NCBI GenBank assembly: GCA_017305665.1
Contig: JAFKKH010000017.1
Span: 1-64,000, forward strand
Origin: Hyphomicrobiales bacterium
GTDB lineage: Bacteria; Pseudomonadota; Alphaproteobacteria; Rhizobiales; Xanthobacteraceae
Length of the DNA stretch: 64,000 nucleotides
Direction: 5' to 3'
The first letter of the stretch is position 1. Each line of letters starts with the position of its first letter. The translations under genes and the position numbers were made by a program. Below, piece after piece: positions 30,451 through 38,025 of the stretch. The notes beneath the pieces were generated by a model. It saw only the letters and a list, made by a program, of their open reading frames with translations. It searched no databases and was not told the DNA's origin.

Positions 30451-32064
30451 TCAATTCAGGCCAGACGCGCGCGCCAGCGCCGCTTCGAGCGCGGCACGGG
30501 TCGGATGACGGAAGCGCGCGGCGACATAACCATCGGGCCGCAGCAGATAGGCCGAGCCGGGCGCGGCATCATAACGCGCATCGAGCAACCCGGCCGCATC
30601 GGTAAAGTCGCCACCGCCGATGCGGATCACGCCGACATCGTTGGGCACATCGGGCGCAGCGCCATTGGCAAACGCCAGCACCGTGAACCGCGTTCCCGCC
30701 GCGACGAAAGCATCCGTCAGATAGGTTGACTGACCGCTGCGATCCTTCAGCGGCGCGTCGGGCATCGACGCTCCCGGCCGCGTGCCGCCGTTCCAGGCAT
30801 CGACATCGGGCGTGGATAGCGGCGTCTCGTATATAGAAGGAATCGACAGCCGCCCGCCGTTGATCATGCGCTTGCCGAAGTCGGTCTCCCTGGCCAGCGC
30901 CAGCACCGCTTTGCGCAGCCGCGCCTCCTGGTTTGTGGCGGGAGCCATGAAGTCGGTCGAGCGTGTGGACTCGCGGATGTTCTCGTCGGCCGCCGCGCTG
31001 CGCTCGATATGATAGCTTTCAAGCAGCCGCTCCGGCGACAGGCCGCGCAACACGCGGTCGAGTTTCCAGCCGAGGTTCTCGGCGTCTTCAAGTCCCGAAT
31101 TGGCCCCGCGCGCGCCGAACGGCGACACCTGGTGTGCGGAATCGCCCGCAAAAATCACCCGGCCATGGTTGAATTTCTCCATGCGCCGACACTGGAACTT
31201 GTAGAGCGAAATCCATTCGAACTCGAACTTGTCGTGACCAAGCATGCGCGCGATGCGTGGCCGCACGTTCTCGGGCTTTCTCTCGACCACCGGATCGGCA
31301 TCGGGACTGAGCTGCAGATCGATGCGCCAGATATCGTCAGGCTGGCGATGCAGCAGTGCCGAACGCCCGGCATGGAACGGCGGATCGAACCAGAACCAGC
31401 GCTCGGTCGGGAATTCCGCCGACATCTTGACGTCGGCGATCAAGAACTGGTCCTCGAACACCTGCCCTGCGAATTCCGCGCCAACCATGCGTCGCAGCGA
31501 CGAGCGCGCGCCGTCGCAGGCAACAAGGTGGCTGGCGGCAAGACGATACGCCCCGTCCGGCGTCTCGACGGTCAGCACCACATGATCGTTGCGTTGCTCC
31601 AGTGCGATCACTTTGTTGCGCCAGCGCAGGTCGATGGCCGACAGCTCCTCGACGCGATCGACGAGATAGGCCTCGGCATAGAACTGCTGCAGGTTGATGA
31701 AGGCCGGACGCTTGTGGCCCTCCTCCGGCAGCAGATTGAATTGATAGAGTTGCGACGCGCCATGGAAGATCTTGCCGACGCTCCACACCACGCCCTTGTC
31801 GACCATGCGGTCGCCGACCCCGAGCCGATCCCAGAATTCCAGCGAGCGTTTTGAGAAGCAGATCGCGCGCGAGCCTTCGCCGATGCGGTCGGCGTCGTCC
31901 AGCAACACGACGCGCTGGCCACGCTGCGCCAGATCGATCGCCAGCGATAATCCCACCGGCCCCGCCCCGACGATCACCACCGGATGATGGGCGGGATCGG
32001 TCTCGCGCCGGTCCTGATCCGGGTGGCGGCGGTAGCCGAACTGGGTTTTGGTTTGCTGCGCCAT
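30451..32064 (-). CDS. FAD-dependent aromatic monooxygenase (MhpA-like)
   Basis: A 537-residue class A flavoprotein hydroxylase. It has the dinucleotide motif VVIVGAGPVGLSLAIDLAQRG at about residues 30-50, the DG-type motif DGARSSLRRMVG, and GDSAHQVSPFGARGANSGLEDAENLGWKL, which contacts the FAD ribityl chain; a thioredoxin-like C-terminal part follows. Nearest recognisable type is 3-(3-hydroxyphenyl)propionate hydroxylase. In this setting it may hydroxylate a phenolic compound toward homogentisate or a related ring. It is divergent from a MarR regulator and shares a control region with it. Confidence 0.85.
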   Translation of the reverse strand: MAQQTKTQFGYRRHPDQDRRETDPAHHPVVIVGAGPVGLSLAIDLAQRGQRVVLLDDADRIGEGSRAICFSKRSLEFWDRLGVGDRMVDKGVVWSVGKIFHGASQLYQFNLLPEEGHKRPAFINLQQFYAEAYLVDRVEELSAIDLRWRNKVIALEQRNDHVVLTVETPDGAYRLAASHLVACDGARSSLRRMVGAEFAGQVFEDQFLIADVKMSAEFPTERWFWFDPPFHAGRSALLHRQPDDIWRIDLQLSPDADPVVERKPENVRPRIARMLGHDKFEFEWISLYKFQCRRMEKFNHGRVIFAGDSAHQVSPFGARGANSGLEDAENLGWKLDRVLRGLSPERLLESYHIERSAAADENIRESTRSTDFMAPATNQEARLRKAVLALARETDFGKRMINGGRLSIPSIYETPLSTPDVDAWNGGTRPGASMPDAPLKDRSGQSTYLTDAFVAAGTRFTVLAFANGAAPDVPNDVGVIRIGGGDFTDAAGLLDARYDAAPGSAYLLRPDGYVAARFRHPTRAALEAALARASGLN

Positions 32065-32095
32065 GACGCTCTGGTGACAATCAGGTTGACGCCAG

Positions 32096-32115
32096 ATAGT
32101 TTCACATGCAACTAT
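32096..32115. promoter_or_regulatory. MarR-type operator before the monooxygenase
   Basis: ATAGTT, eight bases, AACTAT is a perfect inverted repeat in the gap between the divergent monooxygenase and MarR genes. The full sequence resembles the ATAGTTGCAT-type boxes of HpaR/HpcR-like MarR regulators of aromatic catabolism. It is 31 bases before the monooxygenase ATG, well placed for repression. Confidence 0.7.
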
Positions 32116-32171
32116 TTTGCCGTCAACTCAAAAATGCGCGAAACCGGATTGCAGAATAAACAGGATATCTC

Positions 32172-32648
32172 GTGGCCCGCCTCGATCTTCTGAAATTCAT
32201 GCCGTTTCGCCTCAGCCGTCTTGCGGCGGAAGTCAGCACGGCACTGTCGAGCGAATACATCGAGCAATATGGTATCGACGTGCCGCAATGGCGCGTGCTG
32301 GCGACGCTCGGGTTTCGCGAAGAGCCGTGCAGTGCGCAGTTCATTTCGCAATGCACAAGGACGCACAAGTCGACAATCAGCCGCGCGGTCACGGAGCTGC
32401 TCAAGAACAAGCTGATCGAGCGCGTGGCGAACGCCGATGACCGCCGCGAATTCCGTTTGCAGCTTACGGCAAAGGGAACGCGGCTTTATGAAGAATTGAT
32501 CCCGCGCCTGCTGCGCAGGGAGCAGGACATGCTGTCCTGCCTTTCGGTACAGGAGCGCAAGGATTTCGCCACAACGCTCGGCAAGATCGAGGCGAGCCTC
32601 GATCTGGTCCAGACCAGCCAGCAGGCCAAAGCCAAGGCGGCTTACTGA
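32172..32648 (+). CDS. MarR-family regulator of aromatic catabolism
   Basis: A 158-residue winged-helix regulator: YGIDVPQWRVLATLGFREEPCSAQFISQ, THKSTISRAVTELLKNKLIER as recognition region, and the wing ADDRREFRLQLTAKG. The start is GTG at 32172. Divergent from the FAD monooxygenase, with a MarR-type palindrome between, it probably represses that operon until a phenolic ligand binds. Its stop lies 2 bases from the end of the convergent lactonase-like gene. Confidence 0.9.
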   Translation: MARLDLLKFMPFRLSRLAAEVSTALSSEYIEQYGIDVPQWRVLATLGFREEPCSAQFISQCTRTHKSTISRAVTELLKNKLIERVANADDRREFRLQLTAKGTRLYEELIPRLLRREQDMLSCLSVQERKDFATTLGKIEASLDLVQTSQQAKAKAAY

Positions 32649-32650
32649 CG

Positions 32651-33454
32651 TCAGGCGAAAGATCGCGATGGTGCCTTGTGCAGCGCGAACGCATCGACCC
32701 CGTCGCCCGAGCGCGGATAGATTTCACTCACCAGCGGATCGTGGCCGGGAATGACGCGGTCGGGATGACCGGCAAGCCGTTGCGCGATGTCCCAGGCGTC
32801 GTACATGTCGCCGACATTGTAGACGATCGAAAACGGGCTGCGCCGATGCATGTTGGCATAGTAGTGCGCGGCATCCGACGCCAGCACCACCGGCCCGCGC
32901 GCGGTCGGCACCCGCACCACCTGCAGACCATCCGAATGGCCACCGACGCGATGCAGCGTGATGCCCGGGGCAATCTCGCCCTCGCCGTTGTGGAAGGTGA
33001 CGCGCTCGCCGAACACGTGCCGCACCATCAGCGTCACGTCCTCCACCGAAAACGGATGCCGCAGCACGCCGTTGCACATGCAGCGGCCGGTGGCGAAACT
33101 CATCTCGCGGTCCTGAATGTGGAATCTCGCGTTCGGAAAACGGTCGAGGTTGCCGGCGTGGTCGTAGTGCATGTGGGTGATGACGACATCCTTGATGTCC
33201 TCGGCACGGACGCCGAATCTCGCCAGCGCATCGACGGGATTCAGCGTCAGCTTGCGGGCGCGTTCCTTTGCCGCGACTTCGTTGAAGCCGGTATCGACCA
33301 GAATCTGCCGCCCTTCGCCGCGGATCAGCCAGACGAAGTAATCGAGATCGGCGCCCTTCGTGTCGTGCGGATCGGGTACGAGAAAATTCATGTGAGGCGT
33401 CCGCCCCGTCATCGTCGCGTAACGAATGGCGTAGATTTCATAGACGGGGTCCAT
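32651..33454 (-). CDS. MBL-fold hydrolase of the N-acyl-homoserine-lactonase family
   Basis: A 267-residue metallo-hydrolase with a complete di-metal site: THMHYDHAG (HxHxDH), GGHSDG, ASDAAHYYANM (bridging Asp) and IPGHDP. The architecture, including DPVYEIYAIRYATM at the start, fits the AttM/AiiB-like lactonase family, which includes quorum-quenching enzymes and other lactonases. Of two in-frame ATGs, 33454 is preferred because GGAGG ends seven bases before it; for 33460 the spacing is one base. Next to a MarR regulator and aromatic genes, it may open an aromatic lactone rather than a signal molecule. Confidence 0.82.
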   Translation of the reverse strand: MDPVYEIYAIRYATMTGRTPHMNFLVPDPHDTKGADLDYFVWLIRGEGRQILVDTGFNEVAAKERARKLTLNPVDALARFGVRAEDIKDVVITHMHYDHAGNLDRFPNARFHIQDREMSFATGRCMCNGVLRHPFSVEDVTLMVRHVFGERVTFHNGEGEIAPGITLHRVGGHSDGLQVVRVPTARGPVVLASDAAHYYANMHRRSPFSIVYNVGDMYDAWDIAQRLAGHPDRVIPGHDPLVSEIYPRSGDGVDAFALHKAPSRSFA

Positions 33455-33796
33455 GGGCATGCCTCCTTTTGTCTGCGCACTTGTCATCGCGCACTTGATC
33501 GGCCCGCAGCAAGCCACCCGCCTCCTCAAAGGTCAATCGGCTGTGCTGCGTCACGAGGACGACACGGATCGCGGCATACGCATTGATGATTGAAGCGGTG
33601 GCGCGCATTGAATAGTCTTGTGTGCGTCTCGGCCGATTGACCTTCAATCAATGCGGGCCGGTTTATGCACCAATCGATTTTGAAGTCCCGGCGACCTCTG
33701 TGATCTAGATCACAGTTAGGGCGGATAACCTGGCCCATCGTGCCCATGGTTGCCCGCATCGCGCGGCGAACCGAGAATTATAGGGAGATGATGATC
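33455..33796. other. Gap between the lactonase-like gene and ompA-1
   Basis: This 342-base gap separates divergent genes. It holds a perfect CRP-type palindrome at 33699-33714 (annotated separately) and the ribosome site TAGGGAG at 33781. No gene is seen in the rest. Confidence 0.6.
33699..33714. promoter_or_regulatory. Perfect CRP-type site upstream of ompA-1
   Basis: TGTGATCTAGATCACA is a perfect palindrome and identical to the ideal CRP core TGTGA-N6-TCACA. It ends 82 bases before the ompA-1 start, a typical activator distance. A CRP-family protein with the matching recognition residues is encoded at 41160-41834. Confidence 0.85.
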
Positions 33797-34432
33797 ATGC
33801 TGATTCAAACGATATCCGGAAAAGGCCTCAGAGCCGCCATCCTGGCGGCCGGTCTGGCCTTGATCGCAGTGCCGCACGGCGCATCGGCTGGAGATATTTC
33901 CGCGCAGCAAATCATCGACGGCCTGAAGGTTTCGAAGACACGAAGCCTGAGCGCACACGCGCAGCCCGCGATGAGCGCCGGTGATCTCGCTTTTGTGAAG
34001 AGCGTACGCGGCAAAACCCGTTCGCTGTCATCGGGCGATCGCGAGCAACTGGCGGCCATCGCCGCGAAGCGCCCGAGCATCGACCTCGACATCAATTTCG
34101 ATTTCAACTCGGCGGCCGTGACGCCGCGCGCCGAACCGCAACTCAACAACCTCGGGAAAGCGTTGACCAGCAACGAGCTCGCGGGCTCCCTGATCATGCT
34201 CGGCGGCCATACCGACGGCAAAGGATCCGACGCCTACAACCGCGAGCTCTCCGAACGCCGGGCAGCCGCGGTGAAGCACTACCTGATCGAGAAATTCCGC
34301 ATCCCCGCGGCGAACCTGGTGTCAACCGGCTATGGCAAAACGGGCTACAAGAATCCTTCAAACCCGTTCGCAGCGGAAAATCGTCGCGTCGAGGTCATCA
34401 ACATGGCCTCGAAGGATCAGGCCGCGAATTAA
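33797..34432 (+). CDS. OmpA-family peptidoglycan-associated protein 1
   Basis: A 211-residue exported protein with a signal peptide (AAILAAGLALIAVPHGASA/G) and a C-terminal OmpA domain: INFDFNSAAVTPRAEPQL, GGHTDGKGSDAYNRELSERRAAAVKHYL and ENRRVEVIN, including the Asp and Arg that grip peptidoglycan. Between them the pentapeptide TRSLS occurs twice (residues 48-52 and 74-78). Of three clustered ATGs, 33797 has the best distance from TAGGGAG. There is no beta-barrel and no lipobox, so it is probably periplasmic. Paralogous to the protein at 36308. Confidence 0.88.
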   Translation: MLIQTISGKGLRAAILAAGLALIAVPHGASAGDISAQQIIDGLKVSKTRSLSAHAQPAMSAGDLAFVKSVRGKTRSLSSGDREQLAAIAAKRPSIDLDINFDFNSAAVTPRAEPQLNNLGKALTSNELAGSLIMLGGHTDGKGSDAYNRELSERRAAAVKHYLIEKFRIPAANLVSTGYGKTGYKNPSNPFAAENRRVEVINMASKDQAAN

Positions 34433-34438
34433 CGATAT

Positions 34439-34470
34439 ACGCCGTGGAGTCCCTTGCGGCTTCACGGCGT
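34439..34470 (+). terminator. Hairpin after ompA-1
   Basis: ACGCCGTG (34439-34446) pairs with CACGGCGT (34463-34470), beginning seven bases after the stop. There is no T-run, so attenuation or mRNA protection is as likely as termination. Confidence 0.5.
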
Positions 34471-34652
34471 CCGCCTGAACGGCCGCGATCGCACACGATC
34501 GCAGCGCGAACGCGATCAATCGCCGCACCTCTTCAGGCGTTTACCACGCGATGACGGATACGATCCCGTCCGTTTGATAATGCGAATTGCGTAAGATAAG
34601 GTCGCCACGGCGCGGACTGCATTGGGCGCCTGATTTGTTGGACTGGCGTCGC

Positions 34653-36206
34653 ATGAATATTCGATTTGCTCTGCTGGCCGCGTTGATCCTGGCAATTGCG
34701 CCAGCGGCCCCCTCCCTCGCAGCCGAGAACAGTGGTTCGCGAGTTGCGCTCGTAATCGGCAATGCCAAATACCCGGACAGCGAGGCGCCGCTCAAGGAGC
34801 CGCTCAACGATGTCCGCGATGTCGCCGACGAACTCAAGCATGACGGATTCGACGTCGAGACCGGGCAGAACCTGACCGGCGAGGCCATGCGGCTCGCGCT
34901 CAGCCGCCTCTACAGCCGCATCAAGCCCGGCAGTGTCGCGCTGATTTTCTTCAGCGGATACGGCATCCAGTCGGGGCGTCAGAGCTATCTCATCCCGGTC
35001 GATGCGCAGATCTGGACCGAAGCCGATGTTCGCCGCGACGGATTCAGCCTCGAGACCATCCTGGGCGAGATCAACAACCGTGGCGCTGGCATCAAGATCG
35101 CGCTGCTCGATGCGTCGCGCCGCAATCCGTTCGAACGCCGTTTCCGTAGCTTTTCGGCAGGCCTCGCGCCGGTGATCGCGCCAAGCGGCACGCTGGTGAT
35201 GTATTCGGCGGCGCTGAGCTCGGTGGTCAGCGACGCCGGCACCGACCACAGCCTGTTCGTCAGCGAACTGCTCAAGGAGATTCGCGTCCCCGACCTGACA
35301 GCCGAGGAAACGCTCAACCGCACCCGGGTCGGCGTGACACGCGCCTCGCGCAGCGAGCAAGTGCCGTGGATTTCGTCGTCGCTCGCGGATGATTTCTATT
35401 TCATTCCCGGTTCGCATGCCAAACCGGGCGCTGTGGCACCGCCGCCCCTGCCGCCACGCCCGGTAGCGACGCCCGCCGCGCAACCTCCTGCCGTGACACC
35501 ACCAGCCGTCGCCAACAAGCCGGCGACGGGCCCTGTCGTGGCATCCAAGCCCCCGGCAACCGAGGCGCCTCCCGGACACGCCACGCCGCCTCCGCCGGTG
35601 GCGTCTCCTCCAGCCGCGGCATCTCCTCCGGCCGTGACGCCACAGCCAGCGAAGCCGCCCGCAGCGCCTCCGCAAGCGCATGGCGATGCGAAAACCGCGC
35701 TCGCGCTGGCCGACGATCCCACGATCAAGTCGCTGACCGCCAAGATCAACACCAATCCCAATGACTCCAACGCGCTGTACCGGCGCGGGCAGGTCTACGC
35801 CAGCAAGGGCGCCTACTCGCTCGCAATCAAGGATTTCGATGCCACGATCCGGCTCAATCCGAAGGATGTCGAGGCCTACAACAACCGCTGCTGGACCCGC
35901 ACGGTGATCGGTGACCTGCAGCCCGCGCTGCGCGACTGCAACGAGGCGCTGCGGCTTCGGCCGAATTTCGTCGATGCGCTGGACAGCCGTGGCCTGCTCA
36001 ATCTGAAGAGCGGCGCGAACAAGAACGCCATTGCGGACTTCGACGCGGCCCTCAAGATCAATCCGCGACTGACCTCGTCGCTTTACGGGCGTGGCCTCGC
36101 CAGGCAGCGCAACGGCGCCGTCGAGCAAGGCAATCTCGACATCGCCAATGCCAAGGCCATGGACCCCGACATCGTGAAGGAATTCGCCGGTTACGGCGTG
36201 CACTGA
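34653..36206 (+). CDS. Exported caspase-fold protein without catalytic dyad, with TPR domain
   Basis: A 517-residue protein with a signal peptide (FALLAALILAIAPAAPSLA/A), a caspase / peptidase C14 fold (about residues 28-250: RVALVIGNAKYP, PLKEPLNDVRDVADEL), a Pro/Ala-rich linker (about 255-345) and a C-terminal TPR domain (NALYRRGQVYASKGAYSLAIKDFD and two further repeats). Active family members have His in FFSGHG and Cys in LDACR. Here the first is FFSGYGIQ (Tyr103) and the second LLDASRRNP (Ser155), so the dyad is Tyr-Ser. Proteolysis is therefore unlikely; a scaffold or binding role through the TPRs is plausible. Start chosen for the signal peptide. Confidence 0.88.
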   Translation: MNIRFALLAALILAIAPAAPSLAAENSGSRVALVIGNAKYPDSEAPLKEPLNDVRDVADELKHDGFDVETGQNLTGEAMRLALSRLYSRIKPGSVALIFFSGYGIQSGRQSYLIPVDAQIWTEADVRRDGFSLETILGEINNRGAGIKIALLDASRRNPFERRFRSFSAGLAPVIAPSGTLVMYSAALSSVVSDAGTDHSLFVSELLKEIRVPDLTAEETLNRTRVGVTRASRSEQVPWISSSLADDFYFIPGSHAKPGAVAPPPLPPRPVATPAAQPPAVTPPAVANKPATGPVVASKPPATEAPPGHATPPPPVASPPAAASPPAVTPQPAKPPAAPPQAHGDAKTALALADDPTIKSLTAKINTNPNDSNALYRRGQVYASKGAYSLAIKDFDATIRLNPKDVEAYNNRCWTRTVIGDLQPALRDCNEALRLRPNFVDALDSRGLLNLKSGANKNAIADFDAALKINPRLTSSLYGRGLARQRNGAVEQGNLDIANAKAMDPDIVKEFAGYGVH

Positions 36207-36307
36207 GCTATTTTAGCGAGCCGGAGACGCGAACCTCCCGGCACTTTTTTACGACGAATATTTTCAGGCGTGCTCATAGGGCACGAATTTGCGCGGGAGA
36301 TACGGCA

Positions 36308-36955
36308 ATGCACAAATTGACCGGTAATTTCAAAACAGTTCGTTTTATTGCCATGGTCGGTGCGATGCTGTCGGTCACGACAGGATTTGCGATCGCGGGC
36401 GAGGTGGTAACCGAAGATCAGATCGTTCGGGCACTCAGTCCCAAGACGCCGCTGACCCGCGGCCTTTCGGTCGCGACGCCGGCCGATGAGACCGTTTCGA
36501 CCGCCCAGGGCAAATTCATCGACAGCTTGCGCAATCGTCCGACCCGCTCGTTGTCGGCGGGAGAGCGCGATCAGCTTGCCGAAATCACCGAGGCCAAACC
36601 GAACATCGATATGGAAATCACCTTCGACTACAATTCGGCGACCATCAGTGCGGAGGCACAGCCTGCGATTCAGGCGCTCGGCAAGGCGCTCTCCAACCCC
36701 AACTTCAAGGGCTCCACCTTTGTCGTTGCAGGTCATACTGATGCCGCGGGCGGCGAAGCTTACAATCAGGATCTGTCGGAGCGCCGCGCCGATTCCGTAA
36801 AGCGTTATCTGGTCGAGAAGTTCGGACTTGCCGGCGCCGATCTCGTAACCGTCGGATATGGCAAAAGCCGGCTCAAGGATGCAGCCCATCCGCTGGATGC
36901 GGCGAACCGCCGGGTTCAGGTTGTGAATATGGTGGACAAGACCGCGTCGAAGTGA
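36308..36955 (+). CDS. OmpA-family peptidoglycan-associated protein 2
   Basis: A 215-residue exported protein, paralogous to the one at 33797. It has a signal peptide (IAMVGAMLSVTTGFAIA/G), a middle part with TRGLS (50-54) and TRSLS (79-83), and an OmpA domain (ITFDYNSATISAEAQPAI, GHTDAAGGEAYNQDLSERRADSVKRYL, ANRRVQVVN) with intact peptidoglycan-binding residues. GGGAGA lies about seven bases before the ATG. It follows the caspase-fold gene and ends at a strong terminator, so 33.8-37 kb may be one unit with an internal hairpin. Confidence 0.88.
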   Translation: MHKLTGNFKTVRFIAMVGAMLSVTTGFAIAGEVVTEDQIVRALSPKTPLTRGLSVATPADETVSTAQGKFIDSLRNRPTRSLSAGERDQLAEITEAKPNIDMEITFDYNSATISAEAQPAIQALGKALSNPNFKGSTFVVAGHTDAAGGEAYNQDLSERRADSVKRYLVEKFGLAGADLVTVGYGKSRLKDAAHPLDAANRRVQVVNMVDKTASK

Positions 36956-36981
36956 ACCGGCGGAAAGCGACTTGAGCTGAC

Positions 36982-37017
36982 ACAGCGCTCCGCACGCCGC
37001 GGGACGCTGTTTGTTTT
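36982..37017 (+). terminator. Rho-independent terminator after ompA-2
   Basis: ACAGCG (36982-36987) pairs with CGCTGT (37005-37010), extended by TCC/GGGA inside, and is followed by TTGTTTT. It lies 26 bases after the ompA-2 stop and isolates the downstream efflux genes. Confidence 0.8.
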
Positions 37018-37092
37018 GCCGATTGCCGATGCACTGTGTAGATTGCCCTTTTGTGGACTATCGATGTGCCGGGCCAGTGAGAGAATTGCGAC

Positions 37093-38025
37093 GTGAGGGG
37101 ATTTTCTGATTTCGGATACAGGCTGCGTGGTACACGAGGGGTTGCCCCCGGACTGATCTGCGGTGTGCTGGCATCCGTCGCCGTCCTCGCCGGCCCCTCA
37201 TGGGCCGCCGAGGACAATGGCCAGCCCGGCGGCGCGCTGGTGACTGTCGCGCGCGCGACCAGCGCCTGCTTTTCCGACATGGTCCGCGTAACCGGCTTTG
37301 TCGTCCCGAGGCAGGAAGCGGTGGTCAGTCCGGACTCGGAAGGATCACGGGTGACCGACGTGCTCGTCCGCGAAGGCGACATGGTCACGCTCAATCAGGA
37401 CCTGGCGCGGCTGACGCCCTCGCCTACCAATCCCCGGGGGGGACCGATCGTCCTCCACGCGCCCGCGGCCGGGCTTGTCACACAGGTTCGCACCGCGGTC
37501 GGAGCGCCCGCCTCGCCGCAAGCCGGGCCGATGTTCCGGATTGCCGTCAACAATGAGATCGAACTGGACGCCGAAGTACCGTCGATCCACGTGCTGAAAC
37601 TCAATCCGGGCGCCACCGCACGCATCAGTCCGGAGAACGGGCCCGATCTGGTCGGCCGCGTCCGGCTGGTATCGCCCGACATCGATCGCAAAACCCAGAT
37701 GGGCCATGTCCGGCTGTCCCTGACCAGAAGCCCGACGCTCCGGATCGGAATGTTCGCCCGCGCCAATATCGACGCCAAGCGCAGTTGCGGCGTGTCCATT
37801 CCCCGCTCGGCGATCGACCATCTCACGGTTCAGGTGGTGGTCAACGGCGACACCGTGGAGACGCGGCACGTTCGCGTCGGACTGACCTCCGACACCGGGA
37901 TCGAAATTCTCGAAGGCCTGAAGGTCGGAGAAATCGTCGTTGCCGATGCCGGCACGTCGCTGCATGACGGCGACCGCGTCAAGACCCGGTTTCCGGATGA
38001 ACTCGATCGATCGCGAGCACGTTAA
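37093..38025 (+). CDS. RND periplasmic adaptor subunit (HlyD/AcrA type)
   Basis: A 310-residue membrane-fusion protein for the RND pump that follows. After a signal peptide (ICGVLASVAVLAGPSWA/A) it has the lipoyl half-motifs (VVSPDSEGSRVTDVLVREGDMV ... IVLHAPAAGLVTQV), a beta-barrel and the C-terminal part (GIEILEGLKVGEIVVADAG). It is short: there is no long coiled-coil hairpin between the lipoyl halves. Two cysteines, C59 and C232, align with a pair in the paralogue at 46842. The start is GTG at 37093. Its stop overlaps the pump start (TAATG). Confidence 0.87.
   Translation: MRGFSDFGYRLRGTRGVAPGLICGVLASVAVLAGPSWAAEDNGQPGGALVTVARATSACFSDMVRVTGFVVPRQEAVVSPDSEGSRVTDVLVREGDMVTLNQDLARLTPSPTNPRGGPIVLHAPAAGLVTQVRTAVGAPASPQAGPMFRIAVNNEIELDAEVPSIHVLKLNPGATARISPENGPDLVGRVRLVSPDIDRKTQMGHVRLSLTRSPTLRIGMFARANIDAKRSCGVSIPRSAIDHLTVQVVVNGDTVETRHVRVGLTSDTGIEILEGLKVGEIVVADAGTSLHDGDRVKTRFPDELDRSRAR

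Noticed and set aside
33699-33714. Reading the palindrome before ompA-1 as an FNR/FixK box
   Set aside because: FNR-type boxes are TTGAT-N4-ATCAA; this site has TGTGA-N6-TCACA, and the encoded regulator has CRP-type recognition residues and no iron-sulfur cysteines.
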